Positions 39,279-48,800 of a DNA stretch of 64,000 bases are shown here, piece by piece. Position 1 is the first letter of the stretch. The number at the start of each line of letters is the position of its first letter. The stretch covers positions 1,054,001 through 1,118,000 of the forward strand of contig NZ_CP009287.1 in NCBI RefSeq assembly GCF_000758705.1. The letters are read 5' to 3'. Both the position numbers and the translations under genes were made by a program. Source of the stretch: Paenibacillus graminis. GTDB taxonomy: Bacteria; Bacillota; Bacilli; Paenibacillales; Paenibacillaceae. Under the pieces are notes generated by a model that did not search any database, was not told the origin of the DNA, and saw nothing but the letters and a program-made list of their open reading frames with translations.

Positions 39279-40775
39279 TTAAGCAAGTGAAATGCGTTTA
39301 TATTCGTTCGGGGTGACGCCGACAATTTTTTTGAACAGTTTGTTGAAATAGGCGGGATCGGGGTAGCCGACCTCGGCCCCGACCTCATGAATTTTTAGAT
39401 CAGGAGCATTTTTCAGCAGTAACTTGGCTTTCCGGATGCGGATTTCAATCACATAATCAGTCAAGGTCAGACCGGTCTCCTGCTTGAACAGCTTGCTCAG
39501 ATAGCTTGGTGTCAAATACACCATGCCTGCCAGCATGTTCAGATCGGGATGCTGATTGTAATGGGCCGATACCCAGCGCTTCACGGTTTCGATGGCCGTT
39601 CCAGACAGCTCCAGACGGTGGACGCGGATGCTGCCCAGTGCGGCTGAGAAGGCGGAGATGAAGGCCTGCTCAATCTCGCGGAAGCTCATGCTGGACATTA
39701 TCTCTTCCTCAAGCGGAGGCTCACCGTTCACGCGGTACACCGCTTCGAATTCCTGAAGCTCCTTACGGGCCGTGTCCTCAACCTCGCGGCAAGCCCGCAG
39801 AATGTGTCCGGGACAAGCGCGCTGCGATTCCAGCACGGAGAACAAGGAATGGATGTGCTCCAGCACCCCCGGCACATTCAGAATTTGCAGATCACGGATC
39901 AGCGGCTCACGCAGCGCCGGGAAGGGATCGCTCAGGCACAGCTCCGCAGCCGCAAGCTCTTGAGCAGTAATATAATGGATCCGCTGCGAATTGTAAATCC
40001 CAGCATCACAGGCCCGCTTAGCTTCCAGGTAGGATGCTCTAAGCTTGGATGGATCGCTGCAGGAGCCGCTGACCCCGGCATGAAGGCGCTGTCCGCCGCT
40101 TGCCGTGCGGATATGCCCGCCGATACTATTCAATTCTGCAGCGGTTAAGGGCTCAGCAGAATACCAAATCCATACGTACAACCCCTTGCGTATTTCCAGA
40201 GAGTCCATCAATAACTCCTTCTCTTGCCGCAGACTGTCTGAGCAGGCGCAGACGGTATCCCGGGAGCTTCCCTTGAGCACAAACACGGAGAAGTAAGGCT
40301 GGGGCAAAATAAGGCTGCTTAGCAGGACTGAGGATGGCTGCTCGACATGCAGCAGCGAGAGAAGCAGTCCGGAACGATGGCGTTCTTCCTTTTCCCGCAG
40401 CTTCTTCCGTTCTTCATCCAGACGGTAGAGCACTTCAAAGAGCTGCTCTTTGTTGATTGGCTTCAATAAATAGTCCACCGCGGAGCTGCGGATCGCTTCC
40501 CGGGCATAATTAAATTCTACGAAACCGCTCATCAGCAGGGTGCTGATATGGGGATGTCCGGCTTTGAGCTGCTTAATCAGCTCCAGGCCGTCGACATGCG
40601 GCATCCGGATATCTGTAATGACCACATCAATCTGAAGGGAGGGCAGGGCGTCCAGCAGCTGCTTGCCGTCGGCATACGTTCCGGTGACAAGAAATCTTCG
40701 GCTCTCCTTGCTGATCATCCGGGCCAGGCCTTCGCGAATCAGAATCTCATCATCTACAATCACTATACGCAGCAA
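39279..40775 (-). CDS. Two-component response regulator, YesN type (AraC output)
   Basis: 498 residues. Receiver domain at residues 1-120, with acidic Asp8/Asp9, phospho-acceptor Asp55 in 'VVITDIRMPHVDG' and Lys105 in 'YLLKPINK'. A ~270-residue linker follows, then the AraC double HTH at the C-terminus ('LNMLAGMVYLTPSYLSKLFK' and 'VGAEVGYPDPAYFNKLFKKI'). TTG 40775 is set by AGGAGG 9 bases upstream. It is encoded 29 bases after the YesM-type kinase gene, its partner. Likely target: the sugar-binding-protein promoter and the divergent beta-mannosidase promoter at 45843-46084. Confidence 0.95.
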   Translation of the reverse strand: MLRIVIVDDEILIREGLARMISKESRRFLVTGTYADGKQLLDALPSLQIDVVITDIRMPHVDGLELIKQLKAGHPHISTLLMSGFVEFNYAREAIRSSAVDYLLKPINKEQLFEVLYRLDEERKKLREKEERHRSGLLLSLLHVEQPSSVLLSSLILPQPYFSVFVLKGSSRDTVCACSDSLRQEKELLMDSLEIRKGLYVWIWYSAEPLTAAELNSIGGHIRTASGGQRLHAGVSGSCSDPSKLRASYLEAKRACDAGIYNSQRIHYITAQELAAAELCLSDPFPALREPLIRDLQILNVPGVLEHIHSLFSVLESQRACPGHILRACREVEDTARKELQEFEAVYRVNGEPPLEEEIMSSMSFREIEQAFISAFSAALGSIRVHRLELSGTAIETVKRWVSAHYNQHPDLNMLAGMVYLTPSYLSKLFKQETGLTLTDYVIEIRIRKAKLLLKNAPDLKIHEVGAEVGYPDPAYFNKLFKKIVGVTPNEYKRISLA

Positions 40776-40804
40776 TCCGGATATCCTCCTTTAGTCAACT
40801 CATT

Positions 40805-42619
40805 TTATTCCTCCCGGAGATGACCGGAGAGGTCCTCAATCCGCAGGGTGACACGGGTGCCCTTTCCAATCTCGCTGCTCACGCTAAGTCCGAACGAAGG
40901 CCCGTAATGCAGGCGAATCCGCTCGTTCACATTCCGCAGCCCGATGCCGAACATCTCGCCGTCGGCTCCGTTTCTCAGGCTGCCGTTCAAGGCACGCAGG
41001 GTGTTCTCATCCATACCAACACCGTCATCTTCAATGCAAAATACAGCTTTGCCGTCCTCTTCCCAGCCGATGATCCTCAGTGTGCCGGGACCTTCCTTGG
41101 GTTCCAGGCCGTGGAAGACCGCGTTCTCGACAATCGGCTGAAGAACCAGCTTAATGACGGGCAGCGGCAGAAAAGCCTCCGGAACTTCAATATTCAGCAT
41201 GAATTTGTCCGGGAAGCGGATCTGGAGCAGATGCAGATAATTCCGCACATGGTCCAGTTCATGGCGGATCGTGACCATCTCTTCACTGCGGACAATGCCG
41301 TAGCGCATCTGTAATCCCAGAAGATAGGTCAGCTTTGCTACACGGGGGTCCTCGCTGCTCTCTGCCAGCATGCGGATGGATTCCAGCGTGTTATAAATGA
41401 AATGCGGGTTAATTTGGTTCTGCAGTGCCCGCATATCGGCTTTCTGTTTTCTTTTCTCCGTTAGGGAGACCTCATGCAGCAAATCCTTGACCCGGATAAT
41501 CATCCGGTTGAAGTGGCTGCCAAGCATGCCGATTTCATCGTTGTATTTGGGATGCAGCCAGACGTCCAGATTGCCGTGCTGAACCTGCTTCATCAGCCGG
41601 ACCATTGATTTCAGGGGCTTGGTCAGCGCATGAGAGATAATGGTGGCGACGAACAGGGCAAAAGCTATAATCACGAGCGTCGTCAGAATTAGTGTATTGC
41701 GGTTTTTCTCCATCGGCGAGAGGATGCTGGAGAGCGGAATGGTGACCAGGGTTGTCCAGCCGGTTTGCTTCGATACAGTATATACAGCCAGATAAGGTAC
41801 CCCGTCCAGCTTGATCTGAAAATGCCCCTGATCCAGCTTCACTTTGTCCAGCAGCAGTTGTCTGGTGAGCGCCTGTTCTTCCGGGGTCTCCCCCTGTTTG
41901 CCCTCACCGGCGTACAGAAGATTCCCCCGATCGTCCACCACCAGTGTATTGCCCTGGGTGACGGCATTTACCGGCTCCAAAATCCCCTTGAACAGGCTGA
42001 TGTCGACATCGAAGACGAGAATCCCGATTTTTTTCAAAGTGCTTACAGAATTAATGGTGCGCAGAACACTGAATACTTCCCGCTGTGCGGATGAATTTAC
42101 CCGGATGCTGTGTCTGCCCTGTATAACAGGAGCTGTTCCTCCGGCTTCGCTGAGCTTTTTCCATGTGGACAGCCGCTCTGCCGGAAAAATCTCATTAATG
42201 CCCACAGCCGTATCGTAAAAAACAGAATCATGCTGGTCTGCCATATAGACCGCCAGTATTTCGTTTTTCATGTGTTTCAGATAGCTGAGGAACATCGACA
42301 TCCCGGTACTTTTTTCCCAATCGGTATTCTTCTGTGTCAGATAGAACTGCACATCGGTATTATACAGCGGCAGAGAAGTATACCGTTTCAGGTCGGCCAC
42401 ATAGCGGTCAATGGTATCCGAGGCGTTGGAAGTCATTTGACCCGCCCGCTCAGTGGCATTCACCAGGACGGAGTTGAACATGGAGCGGGAGGACAGATAG
42501 CTGACATAGGTGATGGGCATAGAAATCAGGAATACAAACACAACAATCAGCTTCCGTTCCATTGGCAGGTTAGCCAGGAACAGCCACATTTTGCGAAAAA
42601 TCCTCAGGATCGTTGACAC
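40805..42619 (-). CDS. Sensor histidine kinase, YesM type
   Basis: 604 residues from GTG 42619 (AGAGGA 9 bases upstream; GTG 42640 is only 2 bases from its possible site). One membrane segment near residues 15-40, an extracellular sensor (~45-290) of Cache type, a second membrane segment ('LILTTLVIIAFALFVATI'), a HAMP linker, then the His-kinase region with 'ALQNQINPHFIYNTLESIRM', whose His is the phosphorylation site. The C-terminal ATPase part has 'KLVLQPIVENAVFHGL' (N box) and 'FCIEDDGVGM' (G1 box). It probably senses a sugar or the loaded binding protein outside the cell and phosphorylates the adjacent YesN regulator. Confidence 0.95.
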   Translation of the reverse strand: MSTILRIFRKMWLFLANLPMERKLIVVFVFLISMPITYVSYLSSRSMFNSVLVNATERAGQMTSNASDTIDRYVADLKRYTSLPLYNTDVQFYLTQKNTDWEKSTGMSMFLSYLKHMKNEILAVYMADQHDSVFYDTAVGINEIFPAERLSTWKKLSEAGGTAPVIQGRHSIRVNSSAQREVFSVLRTINSVSTLKKIGILVFDVDISLFKGILEPVNAVTQGNTLVVDDRGNLLYAGEGKQGETPEEQALTRQLLLDKVKLDQGHFQIKLDGVPYLAVYTVSKQTGWTTLVTIPLSSILSPMEKNRNTLILTTLVIIAFALFVATIISHALTKPLKSMVRLMKQVQHGNLDVWLHPKYNDEIGMLGSHFNRMIIRVKDLLHEVSLTEKRKQKADMRALQNQINPHFIYNTLESIRMLAESSEDPRVAKLTYLLGLQMRYGIVRSEEMVTIRHELDHVRNYLHLLQIRFPDKFMLNIEVPEAFLPLPVIKLVLQPIVENAVFHGLEPKEGPGTLRIIGWEEDGKAVFCIEDDGVGMDENTLRALNGSLRNGADGEMFGIGLRNVNERIRLHYGPSFGLSVSSEIGKGTRVTLRIEDLSGHLREE

Positions 42620-42647
42620 TACGTTTATTCCTCTCCGCACATCCCCC

Positions 42648-43481
42648 TTATTTGACCGCCCCGCTGGTTACACCTTCAAAAATATAACGCTGCAGGAAAA
42701 AGTACAGAACCACTGTCGGCAGCAGAATCAGCAGGATCGCAGCGCAGATCAGATTCCATTCGCCCGAGTTAACCCCCTGAAAGCGCATCAGGACGGTGGT
42801 GACCACGCCAAGGCTCTGTTTGGGCATATAAAGATAAGGGATGTACATGTCATTATAAATGCTGATCGTCTTCAGAATCACCAGCGTAGCTGTGGCCGGA
42901 GTCAGGAGCGGGAAGATGATCGAACGGTAGATTTTGAACAGGGAAGCCCCCTCAACCATGGCGCTCTCATCAAGATCCACAGGAATGTTGCGGATAAACT
43001 GCAGATAAAGAATAATCTGAATCACGTCTGCACCGATGTAGAGTACTATAGGGGCACCAAGCGTGTTGTAGAGGCCCATATTTTTTATGATACCAAAGGT
43101 GGCAACCTGAGTAGTGATGCTGGGAATGATGGTAGCGACCAGGTAAGCTCCGAATACAACGGGCTTCATTTTAAATGAGAAGCGGCCAAGCACGTATGCA
43201 ACCATTGTCCCAAACAGAATGTTCAGGGTCAATGTAATTATTATGATGACGAGGACATTGCCGAATCCGCTGAGGAGCCCCCCGCGCTGGAAGACGGCGA
43301 CAAAGTTGTCGAAGTTCAGGAAGCTTTTGGGCAGTGCCATCGAACTGCTGGAGTTGAACTCATCCGTAGATTTGAAGGCATTCACTACAACTACATATGG
43401 AGGAAAGAGGACGACAAACACTCCGATCAGAAGCGAGAAGTATTTGATGAAATCAACAAAACGGAATTTGGTGTGTGCCAT
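42648..43481 (-). CDS. Sugar ABC transporter permease (second inner-membrane subunit)
   Basis: 277 residues, about six membrane segments, MalG-type. The EAA loop is 'DESAMVEGASLFKIYRSIIF' and the C-terminus 'RYIFEGVTSGAVK' is typical. The start at ATG 43481 lies 2 bases after the stop of the preceding permease, and GAGGAGGAG is upstream. It is 28 bases before the YesM kinase gene, so transporter and sensor are co-transcribed. Sugar specificity is unknown; the beta-mannosidase next door suggests a mannosyl disaccharide or oligosaccharide. Confidence 0.93.
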   Translation of the reverse strand: MAHTKFRFVDFIKYFSLLIGVFVVLFPPYVVVVNAFKSTDEFNSSSSMALPKSFLNFDNFVAVFQRGGLLSGFGNVLVIIIITLTLNILFGTMVAYVLGRFSFKMKPVVFGAYLVATIIPSITTQVATFGIIKNMGLYNTLGAPIVLYIGADVIQIILYLQFIRNIPVDLDESAMVEGASLFKIYRSIIFPLLTPATATLVILKTISIYNDMYIPYLYMPKQSLGVVTTVLMRFQGVNSGEWNLICAAILLILLPTVVLYFFLQRYIFEGVTSGAVK

Positions 43482-43483
43482 GT

Positions 43484-44377
43484 TTACTTGTCTCCTCCTC
43501 GGTTAAGAACCAACTGCTGCACCAGCAGTACAATAACGACAAAGAACAGCAGAATGATGCTCATAGCCGAAGCCAGCCCGTAATTGTTAAAAGCGAATGC
43601 CGTATCGACTACGCGCTGCACATAGGTCTGGCTCGCGCCCGCAGGTCCGCCTTTGGTGAGCACGAACGGCAAATCGAAGACTTCCAGCGCACCGGTAACG
43701 GTCAGGAAGAGATTCAACTGGATAACCGCCTTCATATTCGGCAGGGTAACTCTCCACAGGGTCTGGAAAGAGCCTGCTCCGTCGATCTTGGCCGCTTCAT
43801 AAATATCGCGCGGAATGGCCTGCAGGGAGGCGATGTAGATGACCATATTGTAGCCCATGAACCGCCAGAAGCCGGTGGAGGCCAGGGAATAGTTGACAAG
43901 CCCTTCGGTCCCGAGCCAGCTGGTCTGCGCCAGTTGATGAAGTCCAATATTGTTCAAAAACAGATTCAACGAGCCGTTGGTGGTATCAAACACATAACCG
44001 AACATAAATGCAACCGCCACACCGTTCATAATGTAGGGCAGGAAGAGCATAATCCGGAATCCGTTGCGGCCCCGCAGCTTGCTGTTCAGCACCACAGCGA
44101 AGTAGATAGCCACTATGTTTTGGACAAGCCCCATTACGAAATAGGCAAAGTTATGAGTAAACACCTTGAAGATATCAGGATTGCTGAACACCTCACGGTA
44201 ATTGGCCAGCCCCACCCAAGGCTTCTCTGGGCTGTAGCCGTCCCAGTCCGTGAAGCTGTAATAGATCAGCTTAATAGCCGGGTAATATGTGAATGTAGCG
44301 AGTAGTAACAACGGAATAAGCAGGAATGACACTATAATAATAGTCTTCTGTTTGTTATAGGATAACGTTCCGAACAT
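43484..44377 (-). CDS. Sugar ABC transporter permease (first inner-membrane subunit)
   Basis: 297 residues, MalF/UgpA-type with six membrane segments. The EAA loop is 'RDIYEAAKIDGAGSFQTLWR'. ATG 44377 follows AGAAGG by 7 bases. It forms the membrane channel with the next permease; the ATPase is not encoded here and is expected to be a shared MsmX-type protein. It is separated from the binding-protein gene by a perfect inverted repeat (44417-44455). Confidence 0.93.
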   Translation of the reverse strand: MFGTLSYNKQKTIIIVSFLLIPLLLLATFTYYPAIKLIYYSFTDWDGYSPEKPWVGLANYREVFSNPDIFKVFTHNFAYFVMGLVQNIVAIYFAVVLNSKLRGRNGFRIMLFLPYIMNGVAVAFMFGYVFDTTNGSLNLFLNNIGLHQLAQTSWLGTEGLVNYSLASTGFWRFMGYNMVIYIASLQAIPRDIYEAAKIDGAGSFQTLWRVTLPNMKAVIQLNLFLTVTGALEVFDLPFVLTKGGPAGASQTYVQRVVDTAFAFNNYGLASAMSIILLFFVVIVLLVQQLVLNRGGDK

Positions 44378-44416
44378 CGCTTTACCTTCTTTCCTTTATA
44401 ACCTTTGTTATTGACG

Positions 44417-44455
44417 GCAAAATGGATTATCCGTGAAGGCGATAATCCATTTTGC
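44417..44455. promoter_or_regulatory. Perfect 15-bp inverted repeat between binding-protein and permease genes
   Basis: GCAAAATGGATTATC and GATAATCCATTTTGC with a 9-base loop. There is no T-run on the - strand, so it is more likely an mRNA 3'-stabilising structure or processing site than a true terminator. It would leave the binding-protein mRNA more abundant than the permease part. Confidence 0.7.
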
Positions 44456-44498
44456 GCCGTGTTTATGGAATTGCTGCCGTTACAGCTTAATCTTTAGA

Positions 44499-45842
44499 TC
44501 AATAACCAAGGTCTTTCTTAGATTTAGCCCAGGCTTTGTTCCATTTATCAAAGACGCTTTGCGGATCTTTGGCAAGTACAAATTCCTGGAGCATAGCCGG
44601 CAAATCAACCTGTGCTTTGTTGCCAATTTCAGTGACTTTGGCATCATCAGGAGATGCTTCCTGAAGCTGTACACCGGTAGCTTGGAATTCCTGGATCTGA
44701 GGCAGTTTAGATTCTTTGCCCTTCAGCGGTGGAAGGAATCCGGCGAAATCTTCATATCCTGATTCTTCGATCATCCATTTCACGAAAGCTTTGGCAGCGT
44801 CTACATTTTTGCTGTCTTTAGAAACGGCATAGAAGAAGTCAGGACTAAGCGGAGCGGTAATTGTACCTGAGTTGTCATATGGCAGCGGGAAGAAACCTAC
44901 GTTGTCGGAAGTGGTGCCGGCATTGATGACTTGGTTGATAACCCAGTTGCCCAGGAAGTACATGCCGAATTTTCCGGCTGCGATATCTTTCTTGGACTGT
45001 TCCCAGTTGGTGGAGTTAATGTCTTTTTCCAGGTAACCCTTTTCATTAAGCTCTCTCAGCAAACTGAATGCTTTGCCGTATCCGTTATCCATTGTGAACG
45101 GAGCTTCTTGGTTCAGCTTTTCGTTAGGGAAATCGGCTTTGCCTTCAATGACGCGTGGCATGTCGTAAACCCAGTTGTTCAGCGGCCATTTGTCCTTGAA
45201 GTTGGAAGCAAGCGGAACGATGCCCTTGGCTTTCAGCTTTTCGCAGGCAGCAAGGAATTCATCCCAAGTCTTAGGCAGTTCCGTGATGCCTGCATCGGCA
45301 AATGCTTTTTTATTGTATACAATACCGGTTGTGGAGTTGCCGCTCGTGATGCCGTAGACCTTGCCATCAGTGGCTTTGAAATCTTTGAACGTAATTTGAT
45401 CATTCAAGCCGAGATCATCCAGAGGGGCGAAATATTTCGGCAGGTCGGAGTTAGGCACTGTCGGGATAAACATGATGTCAGGAAGCTCTCCGCTGGCCAT
45501 TCTGACTTTGGCTTGCTGGTTATAGTCGGTTTGGGAAGCTTCGAATTCCACCTTGATGTTCGGATATTTCTCATTAAAGCGCTTTACATATTCGTCATAC
45601 TCTTTGCCGATCATGTCGGTTCTGTTGGTGAGGAACGTGATTTTGCCGCTAATGTCTGCTCCGCCTGCCGCTGGTTCGGTTGCTGTCGAATTTCCGCCGC
45701 TGTTACTTGGCTCAGCAGATGCTGCTGGCTCGTTAGTGGCTGTCGAGGCATTATTATTGTTGTTGCCGGAACCACAGCCAGTCAGAGATAAAGATAGAGC
45801 TGTAACGATAACGAAACCTAACGGAAATAACTTTTTCTTCAT
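44499..45842 (-). CDS. ABC transporter sugar-binding lipoprotein
   Basis: 447 residues, family-1 solute-binding protein. Lipoprotein signal KKKLFPLGFVIVTA with lipobox LTGC (Cys23), then an Asn/Ala/Ser/Glu-rich tether. The mature part has the usual elements 'RFNEKYPNIKVEFEASQTDY', 'MASGELPDIMFIPTV' and 'YNKKAFADAGITELPKTWDE'. The start has AGGGG 9-10 bases upstream. It is the first gene of the - strand operon; a perfect cre box lies 23 bases upstream, so CcpA may repress the whole operon. It is a different subfamily from the DUF3502-type binding protein at 1072. Confidence 0.94.
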   Translation of the reverse strand: MKKKLFPLGFVIVTALSLSLTGCGSGNNNNNASTATNEPAASAEPSNSGGNSTATEPAAGGADISGKITFLTNRTDMIGKEYDEYVKRFNEKYPNIKVEFEASQTDYNQQAKVRMASGELPDIMFIPTVPNSDLPKYFAPLDDLGLNDQITFKDFKATDGKVYGITSGNSTTGIVYNKKAFADAGITELPKTWDEFLAACEKLKAKGIVPLASNFKDKWPLNNWVYDMPRVIEGKADFPNEKLNQEAPFTMDNGYGKAFSLLRELNEKGYLEKDINSTNWEQSKKDIAAGKFGMYFLGNWVINQVINAGTTSDNVGFFPLPYDNSGTITAPLSPDFFYAVSKDSKNVDAAKAFVKWMIEESGYEDFAGFLPPLKGKESKLPQIQEFQATGVQLQEASPDDAKVTEIGNKAQVDLPAMLQEFVLAKDPQSVFDKWNKAWAKSKKDLGY

Positions 45843-45864
45843 TGTGCTTTCCCCTTTTCATTTT

Positions 45865-45878
45865 TGTTAGCGTTTACA
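45865..45878. promoter_or_regulatory. Perfect cre box upstream of the second sugar ABC operon
   Basis: On the - strand TGTAAACGCTAACA fits TGWAANCGNTNWCA at every defined position. It lies between the binding-protein start and its presumed promoter, the position where CcpA blocks transcription. A weaker palindromic cre-like site, TGAAAGCGATTCAT, is at 46008-46021 before the beta-mannosidase gene. Confidence 0.7.
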
Positions 45879-46084
45879 ATAGTAATTATACCGGTAAATT
45901 TCCGATCAATAAATGGCTTGAATTATTATTTATTGTCTTTATTTGTTCTTTTTAAAAGAATATAATTAGCATGTTGATAACAACAGAATAACAAAATACA
46001 ATAGAAATGAAAGCGATTCATGAAAGCGTATGCTCACCAGACTCCAGGCGTATGCTTCTGCCGACACCACTTATAGGAGGTTCC

Positions 46085-48643
46085 ATGAAACTACAACTGA
46101 AATTGGACAACTGGCAATTTAGAGCCTGCGGGGAAGAAAAGTGGCTTCCGGCAACTGTGCCGGGAACAGTGCATACCGATCTGCTCCGCAATGAGCTGAT
46201 CCCTCCCCCTTTTTATGGAAAGAACGAGCATGAACTGCAATGGATCGACAAGAAAGACTGGGAATACCGGACGGTTCTGCAACTGGACGAGGAGTGGCAG
46301 CAGCGTGCTGTTACTGAACTGGTTTTCAAAGGACTAGATACCTATGCAGATGTATATGTGAATAATGTGCACATACTCTCGGCGGACAATATGTTCCGGG
46401 CCTGGACCATAGATGTCAAGGAGCTGCTGCGGGCCGGAGAGAATGAGATCCGCGTGCGGTTCCGTTCCGTAGTAAATGAGGATCTGCCGAAGCTGGAACA
46501 GCTTGGTTATGCGCTCCCGGCGCCCAATGACCAATCCGCGCTGGGAGGACTTGGGGAACAGCAGATCAGCGTATTCGCCCGTAAAGCGCCTTATCATTAC
46601 GGCTGGGACTGGGGTCCAAGATTCCTGACCAGCGGTATCTGGCGCGAAGCTGTGCTGGAAGGCAGGGATCAGGTTGCTATTACTGATTTGTATATCCGCC
46701 AGAATGCGGTGAATCAACAAGAAGCCCGGCTCACTGCACTTGTGGAGGTGGATGCTCCATCGGCATGGAACGGTCTGCTGCGGATCAGCTGCGGCGGCCG
46801 GGAATGGACCAAATCAGCTTCGCTCCAACAGGGCAAGCAGAGGCTGGAACTGGAAATCGTTCTGGATCAGCCCCGTCTCTGGTGGTGCAACGGCCTCGGG
46901 AAACCTGAGCTGACTGCCTTTCGGGCAGAACTGCTGAAGACAGGGGAGGCCGCAGCGCAAGCTGAAGTTACCACCGGTCTGCGGGAGATCAAGCTGGTCC
47001 GGGAGCCGGATGACCGGGGAGCTTCCTTTTATTTTGAGCTGAACGGCGTACGTATATTCGCCAAGGGCTCCAATCACATTCCGAACGACAGTTTTTCTAC
47101 GGAGGTTACGGAGGAGCGTTACCGCCATGAGGTCGCTTCGGCTGTCGCCTCCAATATGAACATGCTGCGTGTGTGGGGCGGCGGGATCTATGAAGAAGAG
47201 ACTTTTTACCGGCTGTGCGATGAGTATGGTCTGCTGGTCTGGCAGGATTTCATGTTCGCCTGCAGCATGTACCCGGGAGATGAGCCGTTCCTGGAGAATG
47301 TGCGTGAGGAGGCAGTCTATAACGTCCGGAGATTGCGCAACCATCCGTGCATCGCTTTGTGGTGCGGTAATAATGAGATGGACTCGGCCTGGTCCCACTA
47401 TGAGGATAACATGGGCTGGGGTTGGAAGGAAAAGTTCAGCCAGGAGATCCGTGAGAAGCTGTGGAAGGATTATGAGGCGGTTTTCCACCGGATTCTGCCT
47501 GAGGCCGTGGCCTCCTGCCACCCGGATGTGGCTTACTGGGCATCTTCTCCAATGCGGAATCTGACTTATGACATGAAGCAGCACGCTACACGGATGGCCG
47601 GTGAAGGGGATGTGCACTATTGGGGCGTATGGCATGGGAGCGAGCCTTTTGAGAACTACAATGTTAAGGTTGGCCGCTTCATGAGTGAATACGGCTTCCA
47701 GTCTTTCCCCGAGCTGAAATCGGTGCTCACCTATGCTGAAGAACGTGATATGGAGCTGGAATCCGAAGTGATGCTGGCTCATCAGAAGAACGGACGCGGC
47801 AATCTGCTGATTAAAGAATACATGGATATCTATCTGCCCCGGCCAAAGGATTTCAAGAGCTTCCTGTATATGAGCCAGATTCTTCAAGCGGAGGCCGTGC
47901 GGACCGCCATTGAAAGCCACCGGAGAAACAAGCCTTACTGCATGGGCACGCTGTACTGGCAGATGAATGACTGCTGGCCGGTTGCCTCCTGGGCGGGCAT
48001 GGATTATTACGGGCGCTGGAAGGCGCTGCAATACACGGTACGCAAAAGCTATAAAGATCTGCTTCTCTCTATCGACAGTCCGGACGGGGAAAATCTCCGG
48101 ATTCACGCCGTATCTGACCGGCAGGAGGGAATGGCAGGCGAACTGCGGGTCCGGCTGCAGGACTTTAGTGGAGCTGTGCTGCAGGAATGGATACAGCCGG
48201 TAACCCTTGCGGCTGACTCGGCAAGCGTTGTGTTTTCAGAGAAGCTTACGGCATTGCTGCAGGGCCGCGAGCCTCGGCGGGTGCTGCTGGCTGCCACTTT
48301 GCAGGCGGGCGGACAGCAGCTTGACCACAAGCACCATTACTTCGTTCCCGGGAAAGAAATTGCATGGACCCGGCCGGCAGTTAAGGTAGAAGAGGCTCCG
48401 GGCAGCGGTGGACTAAGCTTCATAGTCACAAGCGATGCGCTTGCCAGAGGCGTGTATCTGACAGCGGAAGAAGAAGGCATCTTCTCGGACAATTTCTTCG
48501 ACCTGCTTCCGGGCGATTCGAAAACCGTGGAATTCTTCCTGAGCGGCAGCGGGGAACAGGATTTCACTCCGTCTGCCCCGAGGGGCCTGGAGATTTACAC
48601 AATGGCAGATTATATAGATGAGAACCTGCTGTCTGAGGCATAA
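46085..48643 (+). CDS. Beta-mannosidase, glycoside hydrolase family 2
   Basis: Removes beta-linked mannose from non-reducing ends. 852 residues from ATG 46085, with TAGGAGG 4 bases upstream; the upstream in-frame extension from 46007 is untranslated. Domains: jelly-roll N-terminus ('WLPATVPGTVHTDLLRNELI' and 'YHYGWDWGPRFLTSGIWREA', both typical of GH2 mannosidases), Ig-like domain, TIM barrel from ~310. The acid/base Glu is in 'IALWCGNNEMDSAW' and the nucleophile Glu in 'FMSEYGFQSFPELK'. C-terminal Ig-like domains follow. No signal peptide, so it is cytoplasmic and would cut sugars brought in by the divergent ABC transporter. A terminator follows at 48682. Confidence 0.95.
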   Translation: MKLQLKLDNWQFRACGEEKWLPATVPGTVHTDLLRNELIPPPFYGKNEHELQWIDKKDWEYRTVLQLDEEWQQRAVTELVFKGLDTYADVYVNNVHILSADNMFRAWTIDVKELLRAGENEIRVRFRSVVNEDLPKLEQLGYALPAPNDQSALGGLGEQQISVFARKAPYHYGWDWGPRFLTSGIWREAVLEGRDQVAITDLYIRQNAVNQQEARLTALVEVDAPSAWNGLLRISCGGREWTKSASLQQGKQRLELEIVLDQPRLWWCNGLGKPELTAFRAELLKTGEAAAQAEVTTGLREIKLVREPDDRGASFYFELNGVRIFAKGSNHIPNDSFSTEVTEERYRHEVASAVASNMNMLRVWGGGIYEEETFYRLCDEYGLLVWQDFMFACSMYPGDEPFLENVREEAVYNVRRLRNHPCIALWCGNNEMDSAWSHYEDNMGWGWKEKFSQEIREKLWKDYEAVFHRILPEAVASCHPDVAYWASSPMRNLTYDMKQHATRMAGEGDVHYWGVWHGSEPFENYNVKVGRFMSEYGFQSFPELKSVLTYAEERDMELESEVMLAHQKNGRGNLLIKEYMDIYLPRPKDFKSFLYMSQILQAEAVRTAIESHRRNKPYCMGTLYWQMNDCWPVASWAGMDYYGRWKALQYTVRKSYKDLLLSIDSPDGENLRIHAVSDRQEGMAGELRVRLQDFSGAVLQEWIQPVTLAADSASVVFSEKLTALLQGREPRRVLLAATLQAGGQQLDHKHHYFVPGKEIAWTRPAVKVEEAPGSGGLSFIVTSDALARGVYLTAEEEGIFSDNFFDLLPGDSKTVEFFLSGSGEQDFTPSAPRGLEIYTMADYIDENLLSEA

Positions 48644-48681
48644 ACTGCATGGTGAAAGGATAGGGGGGAAGCCAGCGCAAC

Positions 48682-48716
48682 AGGGGAAGCCGGGGAAATC
48701 GGCTTCCCTTGTTTGT
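48682..48716 (+). terminator. Terminator after the beta-mannosidase gene
   Basis: AGGGGAAGCCG and CGGCTTCCCTT with a 7-base loop, followed by a T-rich stretch. Confidence 0.85.
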
Positions 48717-48800
48717 GTTTGAACTATGGAGGGATGGCCCCGGACCTTACATGAATGTATGGCAAGCGGCGTAGTGGGCGTGAGGCGCGGCGCAGCAGAT

